Assembly (NCBI GenBank): GCA_963763575.1
Contig: CAVXPD010000017.1
Span: 175,608 to 239,607 of the forward strand
Direction: 5' to 3'
DNA: 64,000 nucleotides
From: Bog-473 sp963763575
GTDB taxonomy: Bacteria > Actinomycetota > Acidimicrobiia > Acidimicrobiales > RAAP-2
Below the pieces are notes generated by a model. The model ran no database searches. It had not been told where the DNA came from and saw only the letters and a list, made by a program, of their open reading frames with translations. Shown piece after piece: positions 26,600 through 34,916 of the stretch. The position numbers were made by a program, and so were the translations under genes. Position 1 is the first letter of the stretch; every line of letters starts with the position of its first letter.

Positions 26600-26797
26600 A
26601 TGCCGAACGTGTGGCACCTAGCTCTCGGGGCCGCGATTAAAGCTTTGGAAGCCGCCGGAATCCCCTACCGAATCTCGCGATCCCAGAACCAAACTGTCCC
26701 CGATGGCGATCTGATGTCAGTAGCACCAGTTCCGGGCACAATCATGCGCCCCGACATGGAGGCGGTGCTCACGGTCTCCTGTGGCCCCCAACATTGA
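26600..26797 (+). CDS. Single PASTA-domain polypeptide, probably a gene fragment
   Basis: 65 residues making one PASTA domain: MPNVWHLALGAAIKALEAAG, then VPDGDLMSVAPVPGTIMRP and LTVSCGP. PASTA domains bind muropeptides or beta-lactams and normally sit as repeats at the outer end of Ser/Thr kinases or penicillin-binding proteins. There is no signal peptide or transmembrane helix here, so this is probably the last part of a lost surface protein rather than an active gene. Confidence 0.45.
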   Translation: MPNVWHLALGAAIKALEAAGIPYRISRSQNQTVPDGDLMSVAPVPGTIMRPDMEAVLTVSCGPQH

Positions 26798-26865
26798 GAT
26801 TCGAGGAATAGGCCAACTGGGCCGACCGGGTCAGGGCGCAATACCAGAGTTGGTTCCCTCTCAGA

Positions 26866-27204
26866 TTACGCGGGGAAGGCTTTGGTTTTTCCGTACCAGG
26901 AGATGGGGTCACGTTTGACCGCCTCCCACCGTCGCTTTCCGGATGCGGCCAACTGCGCCTGCAATGATGCGTCTCGGTTCGCACGCTGCCACAGAGCTTG
27001 TCGGCTCTCGCCGAGGGACTGGGCGATCTGCTCCCACGACAACCCAGCCGACCGCGCAAACGAGATTGCTTCCTTCTGGGCGGTATCAAAGTAGCGGCTA
27101 AAGGCAGCCGCGAGTCGAAGGACTTCCAGCGGGTCAGGGTCTGCACTGGTCCTAATGCGCTCCCATGCGTCCCAGAACGACTCCGAAGGTCTCACCGTGA
27201 CCAC
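26866..27204 (-). CDS. Hypothetical HTH-containing small protein
   Basis: 112 residues from GTG 27204. After an N-terminal helix pair (SFWDAWERIRTSADPDPLEVLRLAA) there is a helix-turn-helix-like segment, AISFARSAGLSWEQIAQSLG, ESRQALWQRAN, that resembles the C-terminal recognition part of sigma-70 region 4 or small DNA-binding proteins. A plain role in DNA binding is inferred. Longer start at 27303 is possible. Divergent from the next gene. Confidence 0.5.
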   Translation of the reverse strand: MVTVRPSESFWDAWERIRTSADPDPLEVLRLAAAFSRYFDTAQKEAISFARSAGLSWEQIAQSLGESRQALWQRANRDASLQAQLAASGKRRWEAVKRDPISWYGKTKAFPA

Positions 27205-27338
27205 ACTGAACGAATCGCAAGCGTCTGTCAACACTCGTTTACAACTGTGAGATGCGACTCGGCCACACTCTCCCTGTCCGTACCGGAGACCGCCGCCGAC
27301 CAACCGCTCGGGGTCTGGAAACCCATAACGTTACGAGG

Positions 27339-27734
27339 GTGAGCGAACATTTCGGCTACGCGATCGACAAACGCTACCTGCCGGTGTTGTTGCCATTTTT
27401 GCTGCGACCAGCGAAGGACGGTGTCACCCTCACTGATGACGGCACATTGCTGGCAACCTTCGGTCTCTTCAAGATCGAGACGCAGGTTTCGAATATCACC
27501 GGTGCCCACATCACTCGGAACTACCGCTGGTGGACGGCGGTTGGAGTTCGGATGTCCCGCGTTGACGACGGGTTGACCTTTGGTACGAATCACGACGCGG
27601 GCGTCTGTATACACTTCGCAGAGAGAGTGGGATCGCCACTGCGAAGAGCTGGGCACTCGGCACTTACCGTGACCGTGGCCGACTTGGAAGGATTAACCAG
27701 AGCGTTAGGCGGCGACCAGGAAGGCGCGAAGTAA
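27339..27734 (+). CDS. Conserved hypothetical protein
   Basis: 131 residues from GTG 27339. Opening FGYAIDKRYLPVLLPFLLRP and core TRNYRWWTAVGVRMSRVDDG, then LTFGTNHDAGVCIHFAERV and LTVTVADLEGLTRAL look like a conserved actinobacterial family that I recall only as hypothetical. The Trp/Tyr-rich centre suggests a compact beta-rich soluble protein. No signal peptide, no helices. Function unknown. Confidence 0.6.
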   Translation: MSEHFGYAIDKRYLPVLLPFLLRPAKDGVTLTDDGTLLATFGLFKIETQVSNITGAHITRNYRWWTAVGVRMSRVDDGLTFGTNHDAGVCIHFAERVGSPLRRAGHSALTVTVADLEGLTRALGGDQEGAK

Positions 27735-27774
27735 CCGGTCCCAGCACGGACCACCGGGTATGCGCAGGGGGTCG

Positions 27775-27873
27775 CTACGAACGTGTGGCAGATTCCGTCA
27801 CGGTCACACCGAGTGTGGTCAAGAAACTGCGGTAGTCACCTTGAACCCACTCTTCAGTCAAATCGACCTTCAT
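27775..27873 (-). CDS. Candidate mini-protein (32 residues) inside duplicated element A
   Basis: ATG 27873 to TAG 27775. The 3' half encodes LTTLGVTVTESAT. The related element at 48.2 kb preserves the same peptide with mainly wobble changes (LLTDLGVTVTESAT) but has TGA where this copy has the Trp codon TGG. AGGTACGACG precedes the ATG in both in near-identical form. That pattern suggests selection on the peptide, although it may also be the surviving tail of a larger gene. Confidence 0.4.
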   Translation of the reverse strand: MKVDLTEEWVQGDYRSFLTTLGVTVTESATRS

Positions 27874-28020
27874 CGTCGTACCTGAAGGTGGCGATAACCT
27901 ATGTGCTGGTCAGTGAGCCTTATTGAGCGAATGGGCGAATAGGTAAACACGCCCTTGAAGTCGTCGGAGAATGTGCTCCAGGCCGCAAGAAAGTTGAGCA
28001 TCAGCAACGACCTGCCTCAG
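27785..28020 (-). repeat. Duplicated element, copy A (related to 48061-48301)
   Basis: About 236 bp, minus strand, aligning end to end with the plus-strand element at 48061-48301. Shared words include TTGCTGATG, GGTGTTYAC, TATTCGCCCAT, CCAGCACAT, AGGTACSACGATG and GTGACGGAATCYGCCAC. In one frame the 5' half reads FKGVFTYSPI, matching FPGVFTYSPI in copy B. One single-base insertion near the start separates the frames. Family not recognised. Confidence 0.65.
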
Positions 28021-28356
28021 GACGACACGAAGGCCGCTGAAAGCAGAACGCAATGAGGTGAAATCTTCGTAATCGAGTCATCGCCAGGTCCGTACTTACT
28101 GCCGCGTTGAAGGCCCCCCGAACGAACGGCTCGGGGTGCAATCGCCCGACACATCGGGGCTAGCCCTGCGAGCCAAGAAAGCTCCGCTCCGTGACCGGTC
28201 ACCCCGAACACTCGCGGACGGCCGGTTGATCGCGAGAAGGCGGCGACAGCGATCGGAGGAAGACAGCTGGTTAGCTGGAAGGCGGGCAGCCCAGTGCACC
28301 GGATATTCCGCTGGCCTAGGCTCTGGCCGGCGGCGGTCAACCAATCGGAGGTGGGA
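28021..28356. other. Intergenic region upstream of the P450 gene
   Basis: About 335 bp with no supported gene. A 133-residue minus-strand frame exists but has no family features. The last 15 bp carry the GGAGGTGGG ribosome site of the P450. Confidence 0.4.
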
Positions 28357-29546
28357 ATGAGTCTCGAACCAAGTGTCGAGACGCTCGACCCTGGCCAAGT
28401 CCGGGCGAACCTCACCAAGGCGGCCGAGTTGGCGCCGACAGCCCAAGACCGCGCTTACAGGGGCCGTATGGGTCTTCGGCTACGGCGAGATCGAACACCT
28501 GGCACGCGACAGCAGACTCGAGGGCGTGGGGATGACGATGTTCGATCTCATGGGCATCGAGGGAGAGCTGCGTCGCTGGTATGGCTCGCTGATGTTCGCC
28601 AACGAAGGCGACGAGCACGTCCGGCTTCGGCGACTCGTGAACCGGGCCTTCACGCCCCGCTCGACCGAGCGGCTTCGGGCTGATACCGCGGCGTCGGTGG
28701 ATGTCCTGCTCGATGAGCTGGCATCGAAAGGGGAAGGCGACCTCGTGACGACGTTCGATCGCCTGGCCATCAGGGTCATGTGCCGCCTGCTCGGGGTGCC
28801 TGAAGAGGACGTCTCGATCTTTGCCGGCTGGGCCGACGTGCTGAGCCCGGTCTTCACGTTCATGGAGCCGAGCCAGATCGCTGAAGCCGAGTCGGCGCTG
28901 GGCGAGCTGCTCGACTATGTCGCCAACCTGGTGCGCCGCCGCCAGACGGATCCGAGCGAGGACCTGATCACTTCCTTGCTCCACGAGGAAGAGGCGGGCG
29001 ACCGCCTCAGCCGGGACGAGGTCATCACAATGGTCTCCAACCTCCTTGTCGCCGGCCACGACACCACGACAAGCCAGATCGGCTGCTCCCTTGCGGCGAT
29101 AGCTGGTTCACCTCCATGCCGTCGAGCGCCTTCGCCAGGGCGAGGCGAGCGTGGCCTCGGCAGTGTCCGAAACCATGCGCTACGAACCCAACATCAGCGC
29201 TATCCCGCGCACCGTCACAGCGGCAGTGGAGGTAGGCGGTATCACTCGCGATCCGGGAGCCTTGATCCTGTTGGCGGTGATGATCGGCAACCGCGACCGG
29301 TCGGTGTGGGACGAGCCAGATCGCTTCGACGTCACCCGTTTCGATACGCCGTCGGCACCGAAGCTACTCTCGTTCGGCACCGGGCCACACTTTTGTCTTG
29401 GCACCAACCTGGCCCGCATGGCGCTTGAGGAGACTCTTCGGGGCACCACGCGGCGCCCGATCGAGCTCGTCTGCGCACCCGAGGACATTGAGTGGCGACA
29501 GGTCCTCGGACGATCCCCAGTTTCGCTACCCGTCAGGATTCGCTGA
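28357..29546 (+). CDS. Cytochrome P450 (two frameshifts)
   Basis: Heme monooxygenase of about 395 residues split over three frames. Start ATG 28357 with GGAGGTGGG before it; frame 1 to about 28450, frame 2 (GAVWVFGYGEIEHLARDSRL ...) to about 29100, frame 3 (LVHLHAVERLRQGEASVASA ...) to the stop. Key parts are all there: HVRLRRLVNRAFTPR (C-helix), AGHDTTTSQ (I-helix oxygen-activating motif), ETMR (E-x2-R) and FGTGPHFCLGTNLAR (heme Cys ligand). Each shift is repaired by deleting one base. Soluble class I bacterial type, needing ferredoxin from elsewhere. It converges on two small genes (29661-30447) that look like peptide precursors. Confidence 0.8.
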
Positions 29547-29569
29547 CGATCCATCCGGCTCTCAGCGAA
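29539..29569. terminator. Hairpin at the end of the P450 gene
   Basis: TTCGCTGA (29539-29546) and its exact inverse TCAGCGAA (29562-29569) with a 15-nt loop; the left arm includes the P450 stop codon. It lies between convergent genes. No U-tract, so termination is inferred. Confidence 0.4.
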
Positions 29570-29660
29570 GCCAACGTAGAGGAGAAATCCGTGACACCTT
29601 GGCGTTGAGAGTCGCTAATCCGACCACTTGCGGCCGCGCCACGTGAGCCAACCGGCGTGC

Positions 29661-30062
29661 TCAGCCGCCCGGCGCCACTGCCTGCGTGGGCCTGCCATGC
29701 GCACGCACCATGTCCCCATAGCGGATAGCCGGCGGCCCAGATCGGTTGTCAAAGGTGATCGTGACCTTGTCCCAGGGGAGCCCCGGAGGAAGGTGTTTGA
29801 CCATGGCGAACTGGGTCGGCCGTTCGTCCATGAACGCGGTGCGTTGGATGGTCACTCCACGGGGTACGAGTACTCCTCGTTCGGCCAGCGCCGCTGGTTC
29901 CAAGAGCACGTTGAGCACGAATGCACGCCGCTCCGGATCAGACAGTGCGTGGTATTCGGCGAGCACGGCCGCCATCGCCGGCGTGGCTACGAAGTCGATC
30001 AGCTCGCCGGTCGCCGCGTCGACGGCCTCGGCTAGCTGCGTCCGCTGATCTGAGGTACTCAT
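29661..30062 (-). CDS. Small protein with NHLP-like leader layout
   Basis: 133 residues. An N-terminal helical part (VDAATGELIDFVATPAMAAV) is followed by LAERGVLVPRGVTIQRTAF, FAMVKHLPPGLPWDKVTITF and a Gly/Pro-rich end. The order helix, then G-x-x-V/I-P-x-G-V-x-I, then a hydrophobic strand before a Pro pair, is what nitrile-hydratase-like leader peptides (NHLP family RiPP precursors) show. It begins 5 bp after its paralog-like neighbour, so they are co-transcribed. Family assignment is my inference from pattern only. Confidence 0.45.
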   Translation of the reverse strand: MSTSDQRTQLAEAVDAATGELIDFVATPAMAAVLAEYHALSDPERRAFVLNVLLEPAALAERGVLVPRGVTIQRTAFMDERPTQFAMVKHLPPGLPWDKVTITFDNRSGPPAIRYGDMVRAHGRPTQAVAPGG

Positions 30063-30066
30063 GTGC

Positions 30067-30447
30067 CTACTGCGGGTTGGGAGTACGACCCACGCTCAAG
30101 CAGATGGGGACGATGGGTGCTCCGATCGAGCCGCACACCGTCCAGCTGCCCGACGCTTCAATCTGTGCTTCGGCGACCGGCGCCCAGATGACCCTCTCGT
30201 GACCCTCGACGTCGTCGGCGGACTCGAAGTAGCGCAAGGTCAGACGCAGATCGTCGGAAATGTCGATGCCCCGACGCCGCAACTCGTCAACGGTGGCCAG
30301 TTCATCGGCAGCCGCAATGGGGTCAGGCGAGGCCTCGATCTCCTCGAGCAGCTCGATGACTTGAGGGTTGACTGCGAAATCGGTGAGCGCCCGGGCCTGC
30401 TGACGCAGCTCGGCCAGATCCACGTTCGGAGTACCAGCACTGGTCAT
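30067..30447 (-). CDS. Small NHLP-leader-like protein with Cys-containing C-terminal tail, possible RiPP precursor
   Basis: 126 residues from ATG 30447, with GGGAGGTGGCG before it. Residues 1-55 are helical; LRRRGIDISDDLRLTLRYF and HERVIWAPVAEA follow in the same layout as the neighbouring gene. The tail from about residue 100 changes character: SGSWTVCGSIGAPIVPICLS, small and hydrophobic residues with Cys105 and Cys116, as in a core peptide to be modified or disulfide-closed. No cleavage protease, YcaO or lanthionine enzyme lies nearby; the closest tailoring candidate is the P450. Function not proven. Confidence 0.45.
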   Translation of the reverse strand: MTSAGTPNVDLAELRQQARALTDFAVNPQVIELLEEIEASPDPIAAADELATVDELRRRGIDISDDLRLTLRYFESADDVEGHERVIWAPVAEAQIEASGSWTVCGSIGAPIVPICLSVGRTPNPQ

Positions 30448-30748
30448 CGCCACCTCCCAGATCGGCTGGATCACATCGTAGGCAGTCCGCCGGTGGCATG
30501 CACGGGGATCGGAACCCCGTCTCTGCTCGTTCACCCGCACAACATGTTGTGTCTACCGAGCTCACATCAGAGTCCCGTAGGCGTGTCCCAGAACGCTGCC
30601 GGCTCGCGGCCGTTTGCCATGTCGAGCCAGTCTCTCAAAAATGTTGCCAAGGTGCCGGCGGGAGTGATCTTCGGTGTCTCCGTCGCCGCGGCGACACTGC
30701 ATCGGGCGCGGACATAAGGCTACGCTGGGTGCTGTCAGGGAGGGCCCG

Positions 30749-31312
30749 ATGCTGAACACTGAACTTCACCGGATCTCGTCCCAAGTCTCTCGGCGCTGGT
30801 GGATTCCGATGGTCGTAGGCTTCGCATGGCTGATCATCGCCGTCGTCGTTCTGCGCTTTGACATCAGGTCGGTGACAACGATCGGTCTGCTCCTCGGTGC
30901 TGTGTTCCTGCTCTCTGCCGTATACCAATTTGCGTTGGCCGGAATCCAAGGTGGTGGGTGGGCCGTGTTGCGAGTGATCCTCGCTGTCCTCTTCATCGGC
31001 GGGGCTATTTGGTCGTTCGTTACTCCCTACAATGCGTTCTGGTCGCTCGCCTCGGTCTTTGGGTTGTTGCTCATATTGAACGGTGGCTTCGACATCGTGT
31101 ACTCCGCGATGGCTCAGCCAGTGAATCCCACCTGGTGGCTCGGTCTCACGGTGGGGATACTGGAGATCGCGCTGGGCTTTTGGGCGTCCCAGCAGTACAT
31201 AACTGCCCAAGCCAGGCTGCTGATCCTCTGGGTCGGCTTCTTCGCCATCTTCCGTGGCATCAGTGATCTCGTGCTTGCGTTCGAACTACATGGCGCTGGT
31301 CGCTCCGACTAG
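30749..31312 (+). CDS. HdeD-family (DUF308) membrane protein
   Basis: 187 residues from the ATG at 30749 (AGGGAGG upstream), six hydrophobic helices in three related pairs, each starting with a W-x-P/x-x-x-G pattern: RRWWIPMVVGFAWLIIAVVV, GGWAVLRVILAVLFIGGAIW, PTWWLGLTVGILEIALGFWA. HdeD proteins are stress-linked inner-membrane proteins (acid resistance in Escherichia coli); role in actinobacteria unknown. Likely monocistronic. Confidence 0.85.
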   Translation: MLNTELHRISSQVSRRWWIPMVVGFAWLIIAVVVLRFDIRSVTTIGLLLGAVFLLSAVYQFALAGIQGGGWAVLRVILAVLFIGGAIWSFVTPYNAFWSLASVFGLLLILNGGFDIVYSAMAQPVNPTWWLGLTVGILEIALGFWASQQYITAQARLLILWVGFFAIFRGISDLVLAFELHGAGRSD

Positions 31313-31350
31313 CTGATCACCGCAAAAAGTCGGGAGCGCTCACACCTAAG

Positions 31351-31482
31351 GTCGTCCATTCCCGCGGTACCGGCGACCGGGACCTCACGCACGCCGAGAC
31401 CCGCGACAAGTACACCAAGCTGACTGGAGGTGCCGTCGTTGCCGAGCGTCAGGCCGCGATTGAAAGGCAGGACCATAGATGA
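31351..31482 (+). pseudogene. Unidentified C-terminal gene fragment
   Basis: From 31351 the frame VVHSRGTGDRDLTHAETRDK, then YTKLTGGAVVAERQAAIE to a TGA at 31482, shows strong GC bias at third positions, so it was coding, but there is no start and upstream sequence is not coding. Family not recognised. The remaining 130 bp up to 31612 hold nothing I can name. Confidence 0.35.
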
Positions 31483-31612
31483 CTCTTCTCTATGGAATCG
31501 GCTCCAGATGAGCGGGTTGTCGGTGCTTGCAAAATGCACTGACTTCCTCAAAATGAGCTTTTGCAAGGTCTAAGGAGGAAGGTAGAAGAAGGGGAAGCGA
31601 GCGGAGCCCTAA

Positions 31613-33035
31613 TCAGGAGAACCGTTCCCGCAGCGCCACCTCCGCCGCCGCCACGCCGCACATCCCGTGCACACCACCCCCGGGGGGCGTCGAAGCCGAG
31701 CAGAGGTACACCCCCGCCAGCGGCGTCTTGTAGGGATTCCACCGCGGCACGGGCCGGAAGGCCGTCTGGCGAAGGGTCATCGCGCCCCCGTTGACGTCAC
31801 CTCCGAGGAGGTTCGGGTTGTACTTCTCGGCCTCGGCCGCCGTACGGACCGCCCGGGCCAAGATGAGGTCGCGGAACCCGGGGGCAAAGCGCTCGATCTG
31901 CGCCTCGATCCGCTCGCTCATGTCCACGTCCGAACCGTTGGGGACGTGGCAGTAGCCCCACAGCGTGTGCTGACCGGCGGGTGCCCGCGTCGGGTCGACC
32001 ACAGACGGCTGTGCGACCAGCACGAAAGGCGTCTCGGGATGGCGCCCCGCATGCACGGCCGCACTCCGAGCGCGCCACCTCCTCGAACGTGCCGCCCACG
32101 TGGATGGTCACCGTGCGCCGGCAGGCCTCCGCGCTCCACGGAACCGGCCCGTCGAGCGCCCAGTCGACCTTGCAGGCCCCGGGGCCCGGCCGAAAGCGCA
32201 GCCAGGGCCGGCCCGCCCGTCGGGACAGCCGGTCACCGGCCAGCCTCACGAACCCCCGGACCGACGTGTCGAGCAGCACGGCTCGCGCCGTGGGCAATTC
32301 GGCCAGCGACTCGACCCAGCACCCGGTGCGCACGACGCCGCCGTGACGGCGCAGCTCGGCGGTCAGGCCCCGCGTGATGGCGGCGCTGCCGCCCTCCACC
32401 ACGGGCCAGCCGACACCGTGGCCGAGCGCGGCGAGCAGCAGCCCGAACGACGCGGTCAGCGGCGCGTTGAGCGGCTGCATCGAGTGGGCGGCCGCCCCGG
32501 CGAGCAGCGCCCGTCCGGCGTCGGTCGAGAAATGGCGCGTGGCGTGACGGATCGACCGGGTGCCGACGACGGCGAAGCGGGCCAGCGCGAGCGGGTCGCG
32601 GGGCATGCCGCGCATCGGCCCCAGCACGTAGGGCACGATCCGGTCCAGCCAGTCGACCAATGGTCCCACGAGCGCTCGATACACGGCGGCGTCGCCCCCC
32701 AGGTGCGCCGCCGTCTCGCCGACGTCGCGGTAGGCCGCCGCCACCCGACCGCCGGCGAGCGGCTGGGCGAAGGCGACCTCGGGCTGGCGGAGCACCACGC
32801 CGAGGGCCGCCAGGTCGAGCGAGCGGAAGAACGGCGAGGCCACCAGCGCAGGATGGACGGCGGCGCAGACGTCGTGGAGGAACCCCTCGAGCGTCAACTC
32901 CTCGGTGCGGGTGCCTCCTCCGGCGGTCGGCGCACCCTCGTAGACCTCGACCTGGTGCCCGGCTCGGGCCAGCGTCAGCGCGGCGGCCAACCCGTTGGGC
33001 CCGGAGCCGACCACGATGGCCTCCGCGCGCTCCAC
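31613..33035 (-). CDS. FAD-dependent oxidoreductase, phytoene-desaturase-like (frameshifted)
   Basis: About 473 residues after correction. GTG 33035 starts RAEAIVVGSGPNGLAAALTL, the dinucleotide-binding motif, directly followed by ARAGHQVEVYEGAP and GGGTRTEELTLEGFLHDVC. The end carries the second FAD block, PLAGVYLCSASTPPGGGVHG and CGVAAAEVAL. The frame breaks once near 32063; deletion of one base gives EEVARSEAAVHAGRHPE. The family includes carotenoid desaturases and isomerases plus many uncharacterised NAD(P)/FAD oxidoreductases; no carotenoid genes are near, so substrate is open. Divergent from the serine hydrolase. Confidence 0.8.
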
Positions 33036-33140
33036 GGCACCGACGTTACCGACCACGCTCCTTGGCGGGGCCGATCCGATCGCCGGTAGCTTCGGTGTCG
33101 GCATAGCGTCCGACGACGAGAATCGAATAGGGGGCCACCC

Positions 33141-34277
33141 ATGGCAGAAGTGCACGGAACCTGCGAGCCGCGCTTCGAGGGCGTGCGTTCGACGCTCGCC
33201 GCCCAGATCGACACCGGAGCCGACGTCGGTGCCTCAGTGGCGATCTTCCTCCACGGCGAGCCCGTCGTCGACATCTGGGGCGGCTGGGCCGACGCCGAGA
33301 AGACCCGGCCCTGGGAGCGCGACACCATCACCAACGTCTGGTCGACCACCAAGACGATGACGTTCGTCGTCACGCTCATGCTGCACGACCGCGGCGAGCT
33401 CGACTACCACGCGCCGGTCTCCACGTACTGGCCCGAGTTCGCCCAGGCCGGCAAGGAGAAGATCGAGGTGCGCCACGTCATGGGCCACACCGCCGGCCTG
33501 AGCGGCTGGGAGGAGCCCCTTGCCGTCGAGGAACTGGCCGACTGGGAACTGTGCACCTCCCGCCTGGCCGCGCAGGCACCGTGGTGGGAGCCGGGGACGG
33601 CCTCGGGCTACCACGCGGTGACCCAGGGCTACCTCATCGGCGAGATCGTCCGCCGCATCACCGGCGAGTCCATCGGGACCTGGTTCGCCCGCGAGGTGGC
33701 CAAGCCGCTCGAGGCGGACTTCTTCATCGGCCTGCCGGCGAGCGAGGACCACCGGGTGTCGAACGTGATCCCGCCGCCGCCGCTCGACCTGGCGGCGATG
33801 GAAGGACAGATCAGCGATATCACGCTGAAGACGTTCACGAACCCGCCCATCGACGCGACCACCACGTACGAGGAATGGTGGCGGCGCGCCGAGATCCCCG
33901 CCGCGAACGGCCAGGGCAATGCCCGCTCGGTCGCCGCCATCCAGTCGATCGTCGCCGGCAGGGGCGCGGCCCGCGGCGTGCGCCTGCTCTCGGAGGCCGG
34001 CACCGAGCCCATCTTCGAGGTCCAGGCCGATGGCATCGACAAGGTGCTGGGGCTCAAGCAGCGCATCGGCATGGGCTACGGGCTGAGCAACCCGCCCGAC
34101 ATGCCGCTCGGCCCGCGTGCCTGCTACTGGGGCGGCTACGGCGGCTCGCTCATCGTCGTCGACCAGGACGCCGAACTGGCGGTGTCCTACGTGATGAACA
34201 GGATGGAGTCGGGCGTCACCGGGGACCTGCGCGGCTTCAACATCGTCCTGGAGACGGCCCAGGGCCTCGTCTCTTAG
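33141..34277 (+). CDS. Serine hydrolase of the beta-lactamase/family VIII esterase group
   Basis: 378 residues, no signal peptide. S68-T-T-K71 in NVWSTTKTM is the S-x-x-K catalytic motif, and GYHAVTQGYLIGEIVRRITG gives the conserved Tyr of the Y-x-N/V triad. C-terminal GYGGSLIVVDQ takes the place of the third (K/H-T-G-like) motif. These enzymes are usually carboxylesterases (EstB-like) rather than true beta-lactamases, and cytoplasmic location fits esterase use. ATG 33141 chosen; the FAD oxidoreductase is divergent from it. Confidence 0.85.
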   Translation: MAEVHGTCEPRFEGVRSTLAAQIDTGADVGASVAIFLHGEPVVDIWGGWADAEKTRPWERDTITNVWSTTKTMTFVVTLMLHDRGELDYHAPVSTYWPEFAQAGKEKIEVRHVMGHTAGLSGWEEPLAVEELADWELCTSRLAAQAPWWEPGTASGYHAVTQGYLIGEIVRRITGESIGTWFAREVAKPLEADFFIGLPASEDHRVSNVIPPPPLDLAAMEGQISDITLKTFTNPPIDATTTYEEWWRRAEIPAANGQGNARSVAAIQSIVAGRGAARGVRLLSEAGTEPIFEVQADGIDKVLGLKQRIGMGYGLSNPPDMPLGPRACYWGGYGGSLIVVDQDAELAVSYVMNRMESGVTGDLRGFNIVLETAQGLVS

Positions 34278-34294
34278 CCGGCGGGGACCGCCGG
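34278..34294. terminator. GC hairpin between convergent genes
   Basis: CCGGCGG, GGA loop, CCGCCGG: a perfect 7-bp stem immediately after the stop of the serine hydrolase and upstream of the convergent RidA gene end. No T-run follows, so it could act as an L-shaped bidirectional terminator. Confidence 0.4.
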
Positions 34295-34341
34295 GTCGAA
34301 CGCGCGCACCGCCGCCGGTGCGCCGCCATGGCGCGCACAGT

Positions 34342-34749
34342 TCACTCCGCGTCCGGTCCTGCCCTGTCGGGCACCACCGCCTCGGCTTCGATCTCCACCA
34401 TCCAGGCGGGGTCGAGCAATTCCGCCACGACGACCATGGTGGCAGCGGGCCGCACCGTTCCCAACAGCTCGCCGTGCACCGTTCCCACCGCGTCAGCGTG
34501 CTCGGTCGCGGTGATGTACATGCGCGTCCGCACGACGTCGCGCAGCGACGCGCCGGCCCCGTGCAGGGCGGCCTCGATGATCTCGAAGCACCGCTTCGCC
34601 TGGCCGGCGGCGTCGTCGGGGCACCGCCCGCCGGGGACGACCGGCCCCGTCCCCGACACAATCACCCGGTCGCCCACCCGCAGGGCACGGCTAAACCCGA
34701 TGGTGGGCTCGAAGGGCGAGCTCGACGAGACCCGTTGACGGTCGGCCAT
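34342..34749 (-). CDS. RidA/YjgF/UK114 family protein
   Basis: 135 residues with the family pattern: PTIGFSRALRVGDRVIVSGTGPV, QAKRCFEIIEAALHGAGASL, DVVRTRMYITATEHADAV and RPAATMVVVAELLDPAWMVEIEAEAV (shown in parts). The Arg that binds the carboxylate of the imine/enamine substrate is in VVRTRMYIT. RidA hydrolyses reactive 2-aminoacrylate-type enamines; many homologs do other deamination steps. Single gene; convergent with the hydrolase and divergent from the ECF41 operon. Confidence 0.85.
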   Translation of the reverse strand: MADRQRVSSSSPFEPTIGFSRALRVGDRVIVSGTGPVVPGGRCPDDAAGQAKRCFEIIEAALHGAGASLRDVVRTRMYITATEHADAVGTVHGELLGTVRPAATMVVVAELLDPAWMVEIEAEAVVPDRAGPDAE

Positions 34750-34857
34750 TCACGTCATCCTCCCACCTGGCCCTGCTGGCCATGGTCCCGCCGGACGTCG
34801 ACCGACATCATCGACTAAGACCGTTCGGCCCGGCGCAACCTGGGTCGCCCGACCCGC

Positions 34858-34884
34858 TGTCACATTCTTCGGGCCTGACGGGTC
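34858..34884 (+). promoter_or_regulatory. ECF41-type promoter
   Basis: TGTCACA (34858-34864), exactly 16 bp, then GGTC (34881-34884), one mismatch from the published ECF41 consensus TGTCACA-N16-CGTC. It sits just upstream of the ECF41 sigma gene itself, so autoregulation is expected. A start site near 34891 would leave a short leader with GGAGGAG at 34902. Confidence 0.65.
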
Positions 34885-34916
34885 TAGTGGGTATGACGAG
34901 CGGGAGGAGCGTGACG

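Noticed and set aside
28017..28418. 133-residue minus-strand frame over the P450 start
   Set aside because: Conflicts with the well-supported P450 N-terminus and has no features.
33141..34277. Serine hydrolase as an antibiotic beta-lactamase
   Set aside because: S-x-x-K is present but there is no signal peptide and the sequence follows the esterase EstB pattern.
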